The notes below the pieces were generated by a model. It was given only the letters and a program-made list of their open reading frames with translations. It had not been told where the DNA came from and made no database searches. The position numbers and the translations under genes were made by a program. 34,539 nucleotides of DNA, from NCBI GenBank assembly GCA_021828745.1, contig JAJZDE010000005.1, positions 1 to 34,539 of the forward strand. The letters are read 5' to 3'. Below, one piece after another: positions 1 through 9,457 of the stretch (position 1 is its first letter; the number at the start of each line of letters is the position of its first letter). This DNA comes from Pseudomonadota bacterium (GTDB taxonomy: Bacteria > Pseudomonadota > Gammaproteobacteria > Burkholderiales > Ferrovaceae).

Positions 1-126
1 CCGGTGACCACCCTGTACCTGGCCCATGTGTTCCTGGGAGAATCCTTTGCCCTGCAGCAAATCCTGGGTTCGATGCTGGTCATGGCTGGGGTGCTGGCCA
101 TTTCCCTGAAACCCAGGGGGGCGTAA
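1..126 (+). CDS. EamA/DMT-family transporter, C-terminal fragment
   Basis: An open frame enters from the left edge and stops at TAA 124-126, giving 41 residues. The pattern fits the last two membrane segments of a drug/metabolite transporter (EamA family): a hydrophobic helix, the usual LGE turn before the final helix, then a helix of the type QQILGSMLVMAGVLAIS and a short basic tail. The rest of the gene lies outside the window, so substrate and start cannot be judged. It ends 247 bp before gmd and is probably not part of the glycan operon. The call rests on a short stretch and is moderate. Confidence 0.55.
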   Translation, partial: PVTTLYLAHVFLGESFALQQILGSMLVMAGVLAISLKPRGA

Positions 127-308
127 CCCTGCATGATTTTTTCAGAGGGCTCACGGGGAGCATCCATTCCATTGCCTACGGTGTTGGCTCAAATAAAGTC
201 TTAAGCACGCGACAAGGAAAGTCCATGACAATATGCGAGTGGTAGAATGCCACAGCAGGTTGACTGTGTGGAAGTGGCGTGTGGGCGAAACCGGGTGAAT
301 CTGTAAAT

Positions 309-328
309 CCCTCGCCTTTAGGCGAGGG
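309..328 (+). terminator. Hairpin between transporter and gmd
   Basis: A perfect 8-bp inverted repeat (CCCTCGCC / GGCGAGGG) closes a TTTA loop. It could end transcription from the transporter or act in the gmd leader. Only a weak T-rich tail follows (TTGTTG), so intrinsic termination is uncertain. Nothing else clear is visible in 127-373. Confidence 0.4.
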
Positions 329-373
329 TTGTTGACAGCGACCAATAACGAATTTTCAGGAACGACTAAACTC

Positions 374-1456
374 ATGGGTAAAGTTGCATTGATTACCGGC
401 GTGACCGGCCAGGATGGAGCCTATCTGGCAGAGTTTTTACTGGATAAAGGGTATGTGGTACACGGTATCAAGCGTCGGGCCAGCATGTTTAATACGGGCC
501 GGATCGATCATCTCTATCATGATCCTCACGAGCAGGGACGGCGTCTCGTTTTACACTATGGTGACCTGACCGATTCCACCTGTTTGATCCGCATTATTCA
601 GCAGGTACAACCGGACGAGATCTACAATCTGGCAGCCCAGAGTCATGTGGCAGTATCTTTCGAAGAACCGGAATACACGGCCAATTCCGATGCACTGGGG
701 CCGCTGCGGATTTTGGAAGCCATGCGGATACTTGGTTTGAAGAAAACCCGTTTCTATCAGGCATCCACTTCCGAGTTGTATGGACTGGTACAGGAAACTC
801 CCCAGAAGGAAACTACCCCCTTCTATCCCCGTAGTCCCTATGCCGTGGCCAAACTCTATGCCTACTGGATCACGGTGAATTACCGTGAAGCCTATGGCAT
901 GTACGCCTGCAATGGGATTCTGTTCAATCATGAGTCACCTTTACGTGGCGAAACCTTTGTTACCCGCAAGGTCACCCGCGCCTTGGCACGGATCAAGTTG
1001 GGTTTGCAGCACTGCCTCTTCATGGGGAATCTGGATTCCAAACGCGACTGGGGCCATGCCCGGGACTATATCGAAATGCAATGGTTGATGTTGCAGCAGG
1101 ATCACGCCGAAGACTTTGTGATTGCTACCGGGGTACAGTACAGCGTTCGCGAATTTATTATGGCGGCCGCCCAGGAACTGGGGATTACGGTGCGATGGGA
1201 AGGCACAGGGGTGGATGAGAAAGGCTATGATGCTACGGGCAAATGCATCGTGGCCGTGGACCCTCGTTATTTCCGCCCTGCGGAAGTGGAAACCTTGCTG
1301 GGGGATGCCTCCAAGGCAAAGGAGAAACTGGGCTGGACACCGAAAACATCCTTCAGGGAACTGGTGGCGGAAATGGTGCGAGAAGACCTGAGATCCGCGG
1401 AGCGCGATGAACTGATCAAACATCATGGACATAAAGCATTTGATTACAATGAGTAA
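374..1456 (+). CDS. gmd: GDP-mannose 4,6-dehydratase
   Basis: Predicted cytoplasmic enzyme that converts GDP-D-mannose to GDP-4-dehydro-6-deoxy-D-mannose, the branch point to GDP-rhamnose, GDP-fucose and GDP-perosamine. The 360-residue product is of normal family length. It has the extended-SDR Rossmann motif GVTGQDG at residues 9-15, the catalytic STSELYG segment near 131-137 and the YxxxK pair Tyr156/Lys160. The family signature [16 protein letters not shown] follows near 184. The frame is open upstream to a TTG at 329, but ATG 374 fits the conserved N-terminus (MGKVALITG) and has AGGAACG about 9 nt before it. The reductase that would complete GDP-D-rhamnose synthesis lies two genes downstream, separated by a glycosyltransferase. 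Confidence 0.95.
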   Translation: MGKVALITGVTGQDGAYLAEFLLDKGYVVHGIKRRASMFNTGRIDHLYHDPHEQGRRLVLHYGDLTDSTCLIRIIQQVQPDEIYNLAAQSHVAVSFEEPEYTANSDALGPLRILEAMRILGLKKTRFYQASTSELYGLVQETPQKETTPFYPRSPYAVAKLYAYWITVNYREAYGMYACNGILFNHESPLRGETFVTRKVTRALARIKLGLQHCLFMGNLDSKRDWGHARDYIEMQWLMLQQDHAEDFVIATGVQYSVREFIMAAAQELGITVRWEGTGVDEKGYDATGKCIVAVDPRYFRPAEVETLLGDASKAKEKLGWTPKTSFRELVAEMVREDLRSAERDELIKHHGHKAFDYNE

Positions 1457-1576
1457 TTTATTTTAAGGACCCCCTACAGCGAGTCAGTTGAGGTGCGATG
1501 TGTTCAGGGGAAATGATGATGGATCACGCACACACCCTGAGCGTGGCTCGGCAGGCATTCATGAAATTTACAGCGC

Positions 1577-1598
1577 GTCCTGGATGAGTATTCCGGAC
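1577..1598 (+). promoter_or_regulatory. Hairpin just upstream of a glycosyltransferase start
   Basis: GTCC(T)GGA pairs with TCCGGAC around a 7-nt loop, with one bulged T. The right arm holds the only Shine-Dalgarno-like GGA (about 1595-1597) before ATG 1607, so folding could limit ribosome access. This is a structural guess from sequence only. Confidence 0.3.
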
Positions 1599-1606
1599 AA
1601 ATAACA

Positions 1607-4267
1607 ATGACAACCGCCCTCTACACTATCGTTTCAAATAATTACCTGCATTTTGCAAGAACGCTTCTGCAAAGTGCCAGGAAGCAACATCCCGATTGTG
1701 ACCTGTATTGTGTGGTTGTCGATACAGATCCGTCTCCCGCACTTGCACATGAGAGAGAATTTCGCGTGCTTGACCTGCTCGAGATAGGTCTGCCCGATAT
1801 TCGAAGATTCACCTTTCAGTACACGGTGCTGGAACTTAATACTGCTGTAAAGCCATGGGCAATGGAGGCCCTTCTGACCAGAGGCTACAGCGAGGTCCTA
1901 TACATCGATCCGGATATCTGTTTGTACCAACCTTTGAATGAAGTATTTTCCGCCTTCGAATCCGGGGCTGACATCGTAATAACGCCGCATCTTTTATCCC
2001 CGATCAGAGATGACCGGAAACCCGACGAACTGGATATCCGCCGTGCTGGCGCCTACAATCTTGGTTTCTGCGCAGTTAAATCTTCCGCGAATACGTTAAA
2101 TTTTTTGCGTTGGTGGCAGGCGAAACTTGAGCGGGATTGTATCGTCGATGTGGATCGGGGTGTTTTCGTAGACCAAAGTTGGATCGATCTCGTTCCCGGC
2201 CTTTTTGACAATGTCGTCATATTAAGACACCCAGGATACAATGTTGCCTATTGGAACTTGGCCCAACGTCAGATAAAGTTCACGGATGTCGGGCAATGGA
2301 CCAGTAATGACTTGCCACTTGTTTTCTTTCATTACAGCGGATTCAATCCATTGAATCCTGCGCCCTTTTCGAAACATCAAAATCGGTTTGCGTTGTCTGA
2401 TCTTGGTATCGTTGCAACATTGATTCGCGAATATGCGGACCGTGTCGTCTCAAATGGTGCAGAGTATTATTCCCGGTTTCCCTACGGATTTGGCAGTTTT
2501 GAAGACGGTACTCAAATACCGGATTTCTTCCGAAGATATTATCTGAATACAGCCTTTCTCAGGAAGCGCATGGGAGATAACCCGTTCGAATGCCCGGAAG
2601 CACTTTCGTGGAATTCCGAGAAAAATGAAAAGGGAAGAATCCCAATCACCTGGGCGATGATCGGACTTTGGGAATCTCGCAAGGATCTTCAAAGATTATT
2701 TTCTCTTGATCGGGATTCAACGGTTTACTGCTACTGGGAATATTTTCTTCATGAGGCTGAAATGTGTTTTTCCGGGTCTGTGGCTGAAAAACACAAGAGC
2801 ATGTTTCAAGCTATTTCGCCGCCACCAGTCCATTCGGTTCATCCGAAATCAAATTCGGCAATGACCGTGCAAGCGATTTTCATGCATTTGCTGGGACGAG
2901 ATGCTGGAGTACGGGGTATGAAGTATCTTGGGCCACTATGCGGGAATAAAATTGGCGCATGTCTGGCAGTGGGGATCATCGCTGCCACGCGAGAAAGTCG
3001 CACACGTGGATACGGATTGACGCGCTTAAAAAAGACGTTGAAGCACGTAATTGCACCTTCCATGGTTCCGGCGGATATCTCCAGGGCTGGTCATGTAGGC
3101 AGTCACCAGGGGGGGGCGTCAGGTCGCAGGATTCAATGGCTTCCGTCAAGTGGGATTCGGATGGTGGAAGGGATCAATCTGATCGGGTACCTGGCGGCAG
3201 AACTTGGTGTCGGAGAGGCCGCCCGATCCATGGCGAAGGCGGCGAAAGAAGCGGACATTCCGTACTCGATCATTGACGTAGGGTATCAATCGCCGAATCG
3301 TCAAACTGATAGAAGTGCCTGGCAGCAGGCCGAGAACCGCAATTTCGACGTTGACATCCTATATGTAAATGCGGACCAGACACCGGACACGCTCAGGTAT
3401 CTGGATCACATCGATCACCCCCCATCCAGGGCTCGCATCGGTTATTGGCACTGGGAGCAACCCAAACTGCCAGAGAAATACCTTGGTTCGTTTGACGGGT
3501 TGGACGAAATATGGGTACCCTCTGCATTTGTACTTGAAGCCGTCGCCTCTGTTTCCCCCATTCCGGTTTTTAAGGTTCCGCACGCAGTTGAGTTTTCGGT
3601 TGATCCAAGTATCACACGTTCCTCATTCGGCATTCCGGAGAATGCGTTCGCCGTACTCGTGATGTACGATTTCCACTCATACCGATACAGAAAAAATCCT
3701 GAGGCAGCGATTGCCGCATATAAAATCGCCGCCAGACACACACGCAATGCGTGTTTGGTCATCAAGACCATCAATGCCCACCACTTCACAGCCGACTATG
3801 ATGCACTGAAGCAAAGTGTCGAAGATCTCTCCAGTGTTATTTTTCTTGATGAAGTATTTTCCCGGGATAAGATATATGCGCTTGAGGCGAACTGTGATTG
3901 CATGATTTCTCTGCATCGTGCTGAAGGGTTCGGGTTGGGACCCGCCGAGATGATGTATCTGGGTAAACCCGTCATTGCTACCGGTTGGTCTGGAAATATG
4001 GAGTTCATGAACAGCATGAATTCATTCCCGGTCAACTACTGCCTGAAGCCTCTTGATCATTCGGTCGGCGTCTATGAATCAGGGATTGAGTGGGCTGAAC
4101 CGGACATTGAACATGCCGCCCACTGTCTGACCAGGTTGCTTTCGGATCCATTATTGAGTAAACAGATTGGTCATCGTGCGCGCACAACCATCGAGACATC
4201 CTTGAGTCCCAAAGTGGTTGGCCTGCAATACAGGGCGCGCTTGGCTCTGGTTAACGCTCGGTCGTAA
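1607..4267 (+). CDS. Two-domain glycosyltransferase (GT8-like + GT4)
   Basis: An 886-residue protein with two sugar-transfer modules. Residues about 1-330 look like a GT-A fold enzyme of the GT8/LPS type, with a nucleotide-sugar/metal motif YIDPDICLY (Asp101-Pro-Asp103). Residues about 519-880 form a GT4-type GT-B enzyme, starting at GINLIGYLAAELGVGEAARS and carrying the E-x7-E signature RAEGFGLGPAEMM near 770. The connecting stretch (about 420-515) is low in conserved motifs and contains a G8 run at 3109-3116. Two fused transferases suggest sequential additions to one glycan, probably involving rhamnose given gmd and rmd on either side; acceptor and donor are unknown. ATG 1607 has only a weak ribosome site. 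A shorter start is not supported because the GT8-like motif TALYTIVSNNYL begins at the N-terminus. Confidence 0.85.
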   Translation: MTTALYTIVSNNYLHFARTLLQSARKQHPDCDLYCVVVDTDPSPALAHEREFRVLDLLEIGLPDIRRFTFQYTVLELNTAVKPWAMEALLTRGYSEVLYIDPDICLYQPLNEVFSAFESGADIVITPHLLSPIRDDRKPDELDIRRAGAYNLGFCAVKSSANTLNFLRWWQAKLERDCIVDVDRGVFVDQSWIDLVPGLFDNVVILRHPGYNVAYWNLAQRQIKFTDVGQWTSNDLPLVFFHYSGFNPLNPAPFSKHQNRFALSDLGIVATLIREYADRVVSNGAEYYSRFPYGFGSFEDGTQIPDFFRRYYLNTAFLRKRMGDNPFECPEALSWNSEKNEKGRIPITWAMIGLWESRKDLQRLFSLDRDSTVYCYWEYFLHEAEMCFSGSVAEKHKSMFQAISPPPVHSVHPKSNSAMTVQAIFMHLLGRDAGVRGMKYLGPLCGNKIGACLAVGIIAATRESRTRGYGLTRLKKTLKHVIAPSMVPADISRAGHVGSHQGGASGRRIQWLPSSGIRMVEGINLIGYLAAELGVGEAARSMAKAAKEADIPYSIIDVGYQSPNRQTDRSAWQQAENRNFDVDILYVNADQTPDTLRYLDHIDHPPSRARIGYWHWEQPKLPEKYLGSFDGLDEIWVPSAFVLEAVASVSPIPVFKVPHAVEFSVDPSITRSSFGIPENAFAVLVMYDFHSYRYRKNPEAAIAAYKIAARHTRNACLVIKTINAHHFTADYDALKQSVEDLSSVIFLDEVFSRDKIYALEANCDCMISLHRAEGFGLGPAEMMYLGKPVIATGWSGNMEFMNSMNSFPVNYCLKPLDHSVGVYESGIEWAEPDIEHAAHCLTRLLSDPLLSKQIGHRARTTIETSLSPKVVGLQYRARLALVNARS

Positions 4268-4314
4268 CGGCGCATGTTACTGGTGGAATTGAATAAGACA
4301 GGAGACATATATTG

Positions 4315-5172
4315 GTGTCTAGCCTATTGTTGACAGGTGCCACCGGTTTTACGGGCAGGCATTTTGCGGTTGTTGCAAGGCAAGCAGGTTACAGGGTCCA
4401 TGCACTAACTTCGGACCTGGAAAACGCAAAGTCTGTTGAGACAGAAATAGCCGGGGTATCACCAGATTATGTCGTTCACCTTGCGGCAATCAGTGCGGTG
4501 ACGCATCGTGATGTGGAGGCACTCTATCGCGTTAATTTATTCGGTACGATGAACGTATTGAACGCCCTGGTTGCTTTACCCCATCCCCCTAAAAACATAT
4601 TGCTGGTAAGCAGTGCGAATGTTTACGGGAATGCCAGCCAATCACCCATTGAGGAATCTGCCTGTCCTGTACCGGTGAATCACTATGCGGTCAGCAAGTT
4701 GGCGATGGAACATATGTCGGTCACCTACGCAGATCGTTTGCCATTTGTGATCGTACGTCCATTTAATTACACAGGGGTAGGTCACGATGAGCGTTTTGTC
4801 ATCCCGAAAATCGTGAAGCATTTTGCAAGGCATGCACCATCCATCGAGTTGGGTAATCTTGGCATTGAAAGAGAGTTCAACGATGTACGTGCCGTGTGCG
4901 AAATTTACCTCAGACTGCTAAAGTTGGGCAAACTTGGCCAACTTTATAATGTTTGTTCTGGCCAGGCGATTAGTCTGACTACTGTAATCGAAACCCTGGA
5001 ACGTATTACCGGACATGAATTGCAAGTTAGTGTGAATCAAAGGTTCGTTCGTGCAAATGAGATACATCGCCTATGTGGCAGTCCGGCAAATCTGGAAAGT
5101 TGCATCGGCCGGGTGCAGCACCCAACGCTGGAAGAAACCTTGCGCTGGATGTTGAGTTCCGAGGTTGTATGA
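4315..5172 (+). CDS. rmd: NAD-dependent epimerase/dehydratase, probable GDP-6-deoxy-D-mannose reductase
   Basis: Short-chain dehydrogenase/reductase of about 285 residues. It has GATGFTG at about residues 8-14, SSANVYG near 101 and YAVSK as the catalytic Tyr/Lys pair. The central signature RPFNYTGVGHDERFVIPK and the later GNLGIEREFNDVR plus YNVCSG match GDP-4-keto-6-deoxy-D-mannose reductases, which form GDP-D-rhamnose from the Gmd product. With gmd nearby this role is likely, but a related reductase or epimerase giving another 6-deoxyhexose is possible. GTG 4315 sits 9 nt after AGGAGA (4300-4305). TTG 4312, 6 nt after it, is the alternative. The stop overlaps the next start as ATGA, which points to translational coupling. 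Confidence 0.8.
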   Translation: MSSLLLTGATGFTGRHFAVVARQAGYRVHALTSDLENAKSVETEIAGVSPDYVVHLAAISAVTHRDVEALYRVNLFGTMNVLNALVALPHPPKNILLVSSANVYGNASQSPIEESACPVPVNHYAVSKLAMEHMSVTYADRLPFVIVRPFNYTGVGHDERFVIPKIVKHFARHAPSIELGNLGIEREFNDVRAVCEIYLRLLKLGKLGQLYNVCSGQAISLTTVIETLERITGHELQVSVNQRFVRANEIHRLCGSPANLESCIGRVQHPTLEETLRWMLSSEVV

Positions 5173-6320
5173 AAGCGATTTTATCGATAGACCCCATACG
5201 GTTTCCCCTGACAGGAATAGGGCGCTATACCTTCGAGTTGGCAAGGCATCTTGAGCAGTTGACGCAGTTGGAGCAACTTCTTTTTTTTTCGGGGAATCAA
5301 TTCGTCAATCAACTGCCCAGTGAAGGAGAATCGGATACGCCTGACCTCACTTTCGTGGGCAGGTTGCGTCGCTCGCTGAGCAAAAGCCCCATCGCCGTTG
5401 ATTTTTATCGATGGAGATCTTCGTACGTAAAATGCCAGGCACTGCGTGGTTACGAGGGCTGTGTCTATCATGGTCCGAATTATTATTTGCCGCCATTTAA
5501 AGGGCCTTCCGTTTGTACTTTTCATGATCTTTCAATGTACACATGGGCACATTGCAGCCTTCCCGAGCGGGTACGGTACATGCGCAAGGAAATTGCGCTT
5601 ACCCTGAAACGGGCGGACATTCTGATTACCGACTCCGAGTACACAAGGCAGGAAATTTCTGCCTACTTTAATTGGCCTTTGGCCAGAATCCGGGCGGTTT
5701 CCCTGGCATGTTCTGCCGATTTCAGACCAAGAAGCCATGAAGAGTTGTTCCCGATCCTGAAAAAATACGGGTTGGAAACGGATGGTTATACCCTGTACGT
5801 TGGAACTATCGAGCCCAGAAAAAATATAGACACTTTACTCGATGCCTACGAGTTGCTGTCACCCACCTTGCGAAAACGCTGGCCATTGGTGCTGATAGGC
5901 TATCAAGGTTGGCGCAGTGAGCATCTGCATGCGCGAATTGAAGCAGCGACAGCAGAAGGTTGGGTAAAGTATCTGGGGTATGTGGCAGAACATGAGTTAC
6001 CCTTCTTCTTTTCAGGTGCCCGTCTTTTCGTCTTCCCCTCTCTTTATGAAGGGTTTGGCCTGCCTGTGCTCGAGGCAATGTCCTCGGGAACCCCGGTTGT
6101 CTGCTCTAATTCATCGTCCTTGCCGGAGGTGACAGGTAATGCCGCAGCCATGTGTGAAGCCCGGGATGTCGACGCTTTGAGTTCGTTGATTGCAATCGGA
6201 CTGGAGGATGATGCATGGCGAACTGATGCACAAAGCAAGGGCATTGTGCAAGCAGGCCGATTTAGTTGGCGTCGGTGCGCGGAGGAGACTGCTCGGGTGT
6301 ATGGCGAGGTTGTATCGTGA
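5169..6320 (+). CDS. GT4-family glycosyltransferase
   Basis: A 383-residue GT-B fold enzyme of the mannosyl/rhamnosyltransferase type. The N-terminal half has LTGIGRYTFELARHL, typical of GT4 acceptor domains. The C-terminal half has YVGTIEPRKNI and the donor-binding E-x7-E motif in LYEGFGLPVLEAM. The start ATG 5169 overlaps the rmd stop (ATGA). The reading frame is open further upstream, but that part reads as rmd in another frame. A T9 run (5281-5289) lies near the 5' end and encodes LFFS. The gene is coupled to the next gene by a GTGA overlap. It probably adds one deoxyhexose or mannose residue to a lipid-linked glycan on the cytoplasmic face of the inner membrane. Confidence 0.88.
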   Translation: MKAILSIDPIRFPLTGIGRYTFELARHLEQLTQLEQLLFFSGNQFVNQLPSEGESDTPDLTFVGRLRRSLSKSPIAVDFYRWRSSYVKCQALRGYEGCVYHGPNYYLPPFKGPSVCTFHDLSMYTWAHCSLPERVRYMRKEIALTLKRADILITDSEYTRQEISAYFNWPLARIRAVSLACSADFRPRSHEELFPILKKYGLETDGYTLYVGTIEPRKNIDTLLDAYELLSPTLRKRWPLVLIGYQGWRSEHLHARIEAATAEGWVKYLGYVAEHELPFFFSGARLFVFPSLYEGFGLPVLEAMSSGTPVVCSNSSSLPEVTGNAAAMCEARDVDALSSLIAIGLEDDAWRTDAQSKGIVQAGRFSWRRCAEETARVYGEVVS

Positions 6321-7483
6321 CTCAAAATTCGTTGCGTGTTTTGCATTTTTACAAGACATCTTTTCCGGACACGATGGGCGGAATTGAGCAGGTGATCAAC
6401 CAGATTGCCAGGGGGGCCAACAAACTCGGCGTACAAACCGATGTCCTCTCACTCACACCCAGCCGGGTCACGAGTACAATTGAACTGAATGGTTATCTGG
6501 TGCATCGTGCGAGACTGCACCTGCAGGTTGCTTCCACCGGATTTTCTGCTTCGGTATTTTCGCGGTTTTCTGAATTGGCAAAGAAAGCGGATGTCATTCA
6601 CTACCATTTTCCCTGGCCGTTCATGGATGTGGTGCACTTTGCTTCCAGAGTCAGAAAACCTACTGTGGTCACTTATCACTCAGATATCATCCGCCAGAAG
6701 TACCTGCTGAAATTTTATCGCCCATTACAGAACAAGTTCCTGAGCAGCGTGGATCATATCGTAGCCACATCGCCAAATTACCTGTCATCCAGCGACGTAT
6801 TGAAAAAGTTCTCGGACAAGGTCAGTGTGATACCCATTGGTCTGGACAAAACCAGTTACACACAGTTGAGTCTGGATTGCCTGAATTTCTGGAAGAAACA
6901 ATTTGGCTCGAAGTTTTTTTTGTTTGTCGGTCTGCTGCGTTACTACAAGGGCCTTCATATTCTGATGGAGGCCGCGCAGGGCATCGATTATCCTATCGTG
7001 ATTGTGGGCGCAGGACCGATTGAACGGGAATTGAAGGCCCAGGCAGCGCAACTTGGTTTGCGTAATATTCACTTCCTGGGGCATGTGTCCGATGAAGACA
7101 AGGTCGCACTTCTCACCCTCTGCTATGGGATAGTTTTTCCATCTCACTTGCGTTCAGAAGCCTTTGGCATTTCGTTGCTGGAAGGCGCAATGTATGGAAA
7201 GCCCATGATCTCCAGCGAAATTGGTACAGGGACGACCTTCATCAATGTTGGTGATGAAACCGGTCTAGCCATATCGCCCAGCGACCCCGTCGCATTGCGA
7301 CAGGCAATGCGTTATTTGTGGGAGCATCCCGAGCAGGCTGCCGCAATGGGGAAACGGGCCGAGCAACGTTATCTCAAGTACTTTACGGCTGATACGATGG
7401 TGAAGTCTTATGTTGATCTTTATGGTGAACTGGTGAAGAATCATTATTCCAGACAGGGAAACAACGGCGCACTGGAACGGTAA
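6317..7483 (+). CDS. GT4-family glycosyltransferase
   Basis: A 388-residue GT-B fold enzyme. The N-terminus has the GT4 pattern FYKTSFPDTMGGIEQVINQ. The middle has SVIPIGLDK and FVGLLRYYKGLHILMEA, and the C-terminal donor site has SEAFGISLLEGAMYGKPMIS (E-x7-E). GTG 6317 overlaps the previous stop as GTGA, so the two genes are probably translated together. The longer open frame from ATG 6266 would run inside the preceding gene and is not needed for the conserved fold. This is the last gene of the plus-strand block. It faces the minus-strand GT2 pair, 55 bp away. Donor and linkage cannot be read from sequence. Confidence 0.88.
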   Translation: MTQNSLRVLHFYKTSFPDTMGGIEQVINQIARGANKLGVQTDVLSLTPSRVTSTIELNGYLVHRARLHLQVASTGFSASVFSRFSELAKKADVIHYHFPWPFMDVVHFASRVRKPTVVTYHSDIIRQKYLLKFYRPLQNKFLSSVDHIVATSPNYLSSSDVLKKFSDKVSVIPIGLDKTSYTQLSLDCLNFWKKQFGSKFFLFVGLLRYYKGLHILMEAAQGIDYPIVIVGAGPIERELKAQAAQLGLRNIHFLGHVSDEDKVALLTLCYGIVFPSHLRSEAFGISLLEGAMYGKPMISSEIGTGTTFINVGDETGLAISPSDPVALRQAMRYLWEHPEQAAAMGKRAEQRYLKYFTADTMVKSYVDLYGELVKNHYSRQGNNGALER

Positions 7484-7485
7484 CT

Positions 7486-7529
7486 GAACAGAAAACCGGG
7501 TAATCTCTGCCCCATGCATGGTTCTGTTC
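7486..7529. terminator. Inverted repeat between convergent glycosyltransferase genes
   Basis: GAACAGAA(AA)CC at 7486-7497 pairs with GGTTCTGTTC at 7520-7529 with a two-base bulge. It fills the gap between two convergent genes and could act as a terminator for both strands, although no strong T run follows. Confidence 0.35.
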
Positions 7530-7538
7530 GACAGATTA

Positions 7539-8369
7539 TCAGAAGATGCGCCATCCGTGGCAATGGTAAAACATCCTGGCAGACTGAAGGAACATCATGA
7601 TATGGTTCCATCCCTTGCTGGCGGCTTTCCCGCCCAGATGCGTAATTTTTACCGTTGGCGCATGCAGCAATCGTCCGTATCGGGCAGCACGCAGGCTCAA
7701 ATCGAAGTCTTCGAAATACATGAAATACCTGGATGAAAAACCGTTAATGGAACGAAATACTTCGGTTTTCCCGAACATGAAACAGCCACTGATGATTTCT
7801 GTCGGAAAAACTTTTCTGTCATCGGTTTCCGTTTTGTATTCGTAGCGAGAAAGTCTGTCTGAAAATATTTTTTTCAACCAATCCGGCGCAAATCCGCGCA
7901 ATAGAAGATTCAGCAACGCGGGGTAACGTTTGCAAAGATATTCCGTGCTTCCGTCGGGAGAACGGGATTGGGGGGAAATCAGGGCCACGGAATCCTCGGT
8001 CCTGAAAAACTCGAGCGCGCAATCCAAGGCATCCTGTTCGAGAATCACATCCGGGTTCAGAACCAGATGGTATTCGCTTTTGGCATTAACCAGAGCCAGA
8101 TTATGACCTCGACCATAACCGACATTGCCATGACCTGCCAGGCAGTGAACAGTGAGGGCAGCAGGCTCCGCTGAAAAAATCCCCGCATAATGGTTGGGGT
8201 CGAAATAATCCGGTTGTTCCCCATTGTCGACCAGACAAAGCGAGACCTGGGACAGGTTTTTCGTGGCCAGGGCAAATCTTATCGCCTGACGCAGTGAAAC
8301 CAGGGTATCGGTCAGGATTTTCTCTGTCGGACGATAAACCACCACAGAAATGGAGAGTATGGCGCCCAT
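7539..8369 (-). CDS. GT2-family glycosyltransferase (rhamnosyltransferase-like)
   Basis: A 276-residue GT-A fold enzyme resembling WbbL/RfbF-type rhamnosyltransferases. It begins MGAILSISVVVYRPTEK and has CLVDNG, NVGYGRGHNLAL and the metal/donor motif LVLNPDV. The catalytic-region signature YFEDFDLSLR follows near residue 235. The frame is open further upstream, but ATG 8369 fits the family N-terminus and overlaps the upstream stop by one base (TGATG), which indicates coupling. It forms a two-gene minus-strand unit with its upstream neighbour. The expected role is transfer of a deoxyhexose to the growing polysaccharide at the inner membrane. Confidence 0.87.
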   Translation of the reverse strand: MGAILSISVVVYRPTEKILTDTLVSLRQAIRFALATKNLSQVSLCLVDNGEQPDYFDPNHYAGIFSAEPAALTVHCLAGHGNVGYGRGHNLALVNAKSEYHLVLNPDVILEQDALDCALEFFRTEDSVALISPQSRSPDGSTEYLCKRYPALLNLLLRGFAPDWLKKIFSDRLSRYEYKTETDDRKVFPTEIISGCFMFGKTEVFRSINGFSSRYFMYFEDFDLSLRAARYGRLLHAPTVKITHLGGKAASKGWNHIMMFLQSARMFYHCHGWRIF

Positions 8370-9412
8370 CAACCAAAGTGGCGCCGGTAGGGGAGGAAAA
8401 GGCCATGGGCCATGACCGCCCGAAGGGATGAAGAAGAAACTTTTCGGTCGTGCTGGAGGTGTGTGCGTTGTCTCAGAATGACAGGTAGCCCGAGCAACGC
8501 ATCGCGTTTGGCTTTGAAGATTACCCTGCCTTTGCCATAGAGTGAATAGGCGATCAGAGTTACCAGGATTAACAGCAGGTGCTGGGGGAGATAAAACCAC
8601 AGAAGCAGGGGGGGCATGTTTTTGAAGAAGGTCCACTCAAGATTCCGGTGGCCGTGGTAAATCGCAAAGTCGCTTTTATAACCCGTGATGGCTGACCCTA
8701 TATGATCAACGATGGCATCGGGGACGTAGGCACAGCGATAGCCCAGCAGACGCAATCGAAAGGCAAGATCCACATCTTCAAAGTAGCAAAAATAGTTCTC
8801 GTCAAACCCGTTGACCTCCGCCAGAATATCCCGTCGATAGAAGGAAGCCGCCGCACAGGGGCCGAAAATCTCCGTCAGTTCCCGCCCCGCCTGGCTGCGT
8901 CGTGCCCGAAAATTCTTGCGCCAAACGGCTCCGCTGACGTGATAAACATCCCCGGTTCCATCGAGGAGCGTGGAATCCTCTCCGGTTTGCATGAGACTGC
9001 CGAAAAACTGGAATTCCGGATGCGCCATGCTGGCCTTGACGAGATTACTCAGCCAATCGGGCGCTGCAAAAGCATCCGGGTTCAAACAGGCAATCCACTC
9101 GCAATCCTGGGCGGCGGCAAAACCGATGTTGTTTCCCGTCGCAAAGCCCGAATTATAACCTGCCCGAATGAAAGAAAATTCGGGAAAGGTGCGTTCCGCA
9201 GTCTCCACTGAATTGTCACGACTATCGTTGTCCACCACGATAACGCGAAATGAGGGGTAGGTTTGCTGGCGCAAAAGAAGCAAACACTTTTGAAGTATTT
9301 CTCCCCCGTTGAAATTAACGATGATAACGGCTACTCGAGGCAACCGATCGGCAGGGGTTTTTGAAAACGACAACGTGGACTTCATAGGTGGCGGCGATTT
9401 CCAATCAATCAT
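8369..9412 (-). CDS. GT2-family glycosyltransferase with C-terminal membrane segment
   Basis: A 347-residue GT-A enzyme. PRVAVIIVNFNGGEILQ starts the catalytic domain at about residue 25. VVDNDSRD, YNSGFATGNNIGF and CLNPDAF form the nucleotide-sugar site, and YFEDVDLAFRLRLLGYRC is the usual later signature. After the domain a hydrophobic stretch (LLLWFYLPQHLLLILVTLIA) suggests one membrane anchor or hairpin. ATG 9412 is used; ATG 9385 (residue 10) is a plausible shorter start, and neither has a strong ribosome site. A C7 run on the coding strand (plus-strand 8608-8614) encodes PP near the hydrophobic stretch. It is divergent from the flippase gene and coupled to the downstream GT2 gene. Confidence 0.86.
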   Translation of the reverse strand: MIDWKSPPPMKSTLSFSKTPADRLPRVAVIIVNFNGGEILQKCLLLLRQQTYPSFRVIVVDNDSRDNSVETAERTFPEFSFIRAGYNSGFATGNNIGFAAAQDCEWIACLNPDAFAAPDWLSNLVKASMAHPEFQFFGSLMQTGEDSTLLDGTGDVYHVSGAVWRKNFRARRSQAGRELTEIFGPCAAASFYRRDILAEVNGFDENYFCYFEDVDLAFRLRLLGYRCAYVPDAIVDHIGSAITGYKSDFAIYHGHRNLEWTFFKNMPPLLLWFYLPQHLLLILVTLIAYSLYGKGRVIFKAKRDALLGLPVILRQRTHLQHDRKVSSSSLRAVMAHGLFLPYRRHFG

Positions 9413-9457
9413 TTTTGTTTCAGGATTCTACGTTACGCGCCCTGTTTCCGGAACTTT

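Noticed and set aside
332..337. Perfect -35 hexamer TTGACA upstream of gmd
   Set aside because: No acceptable -10 box lies 16-18 bp downstream.
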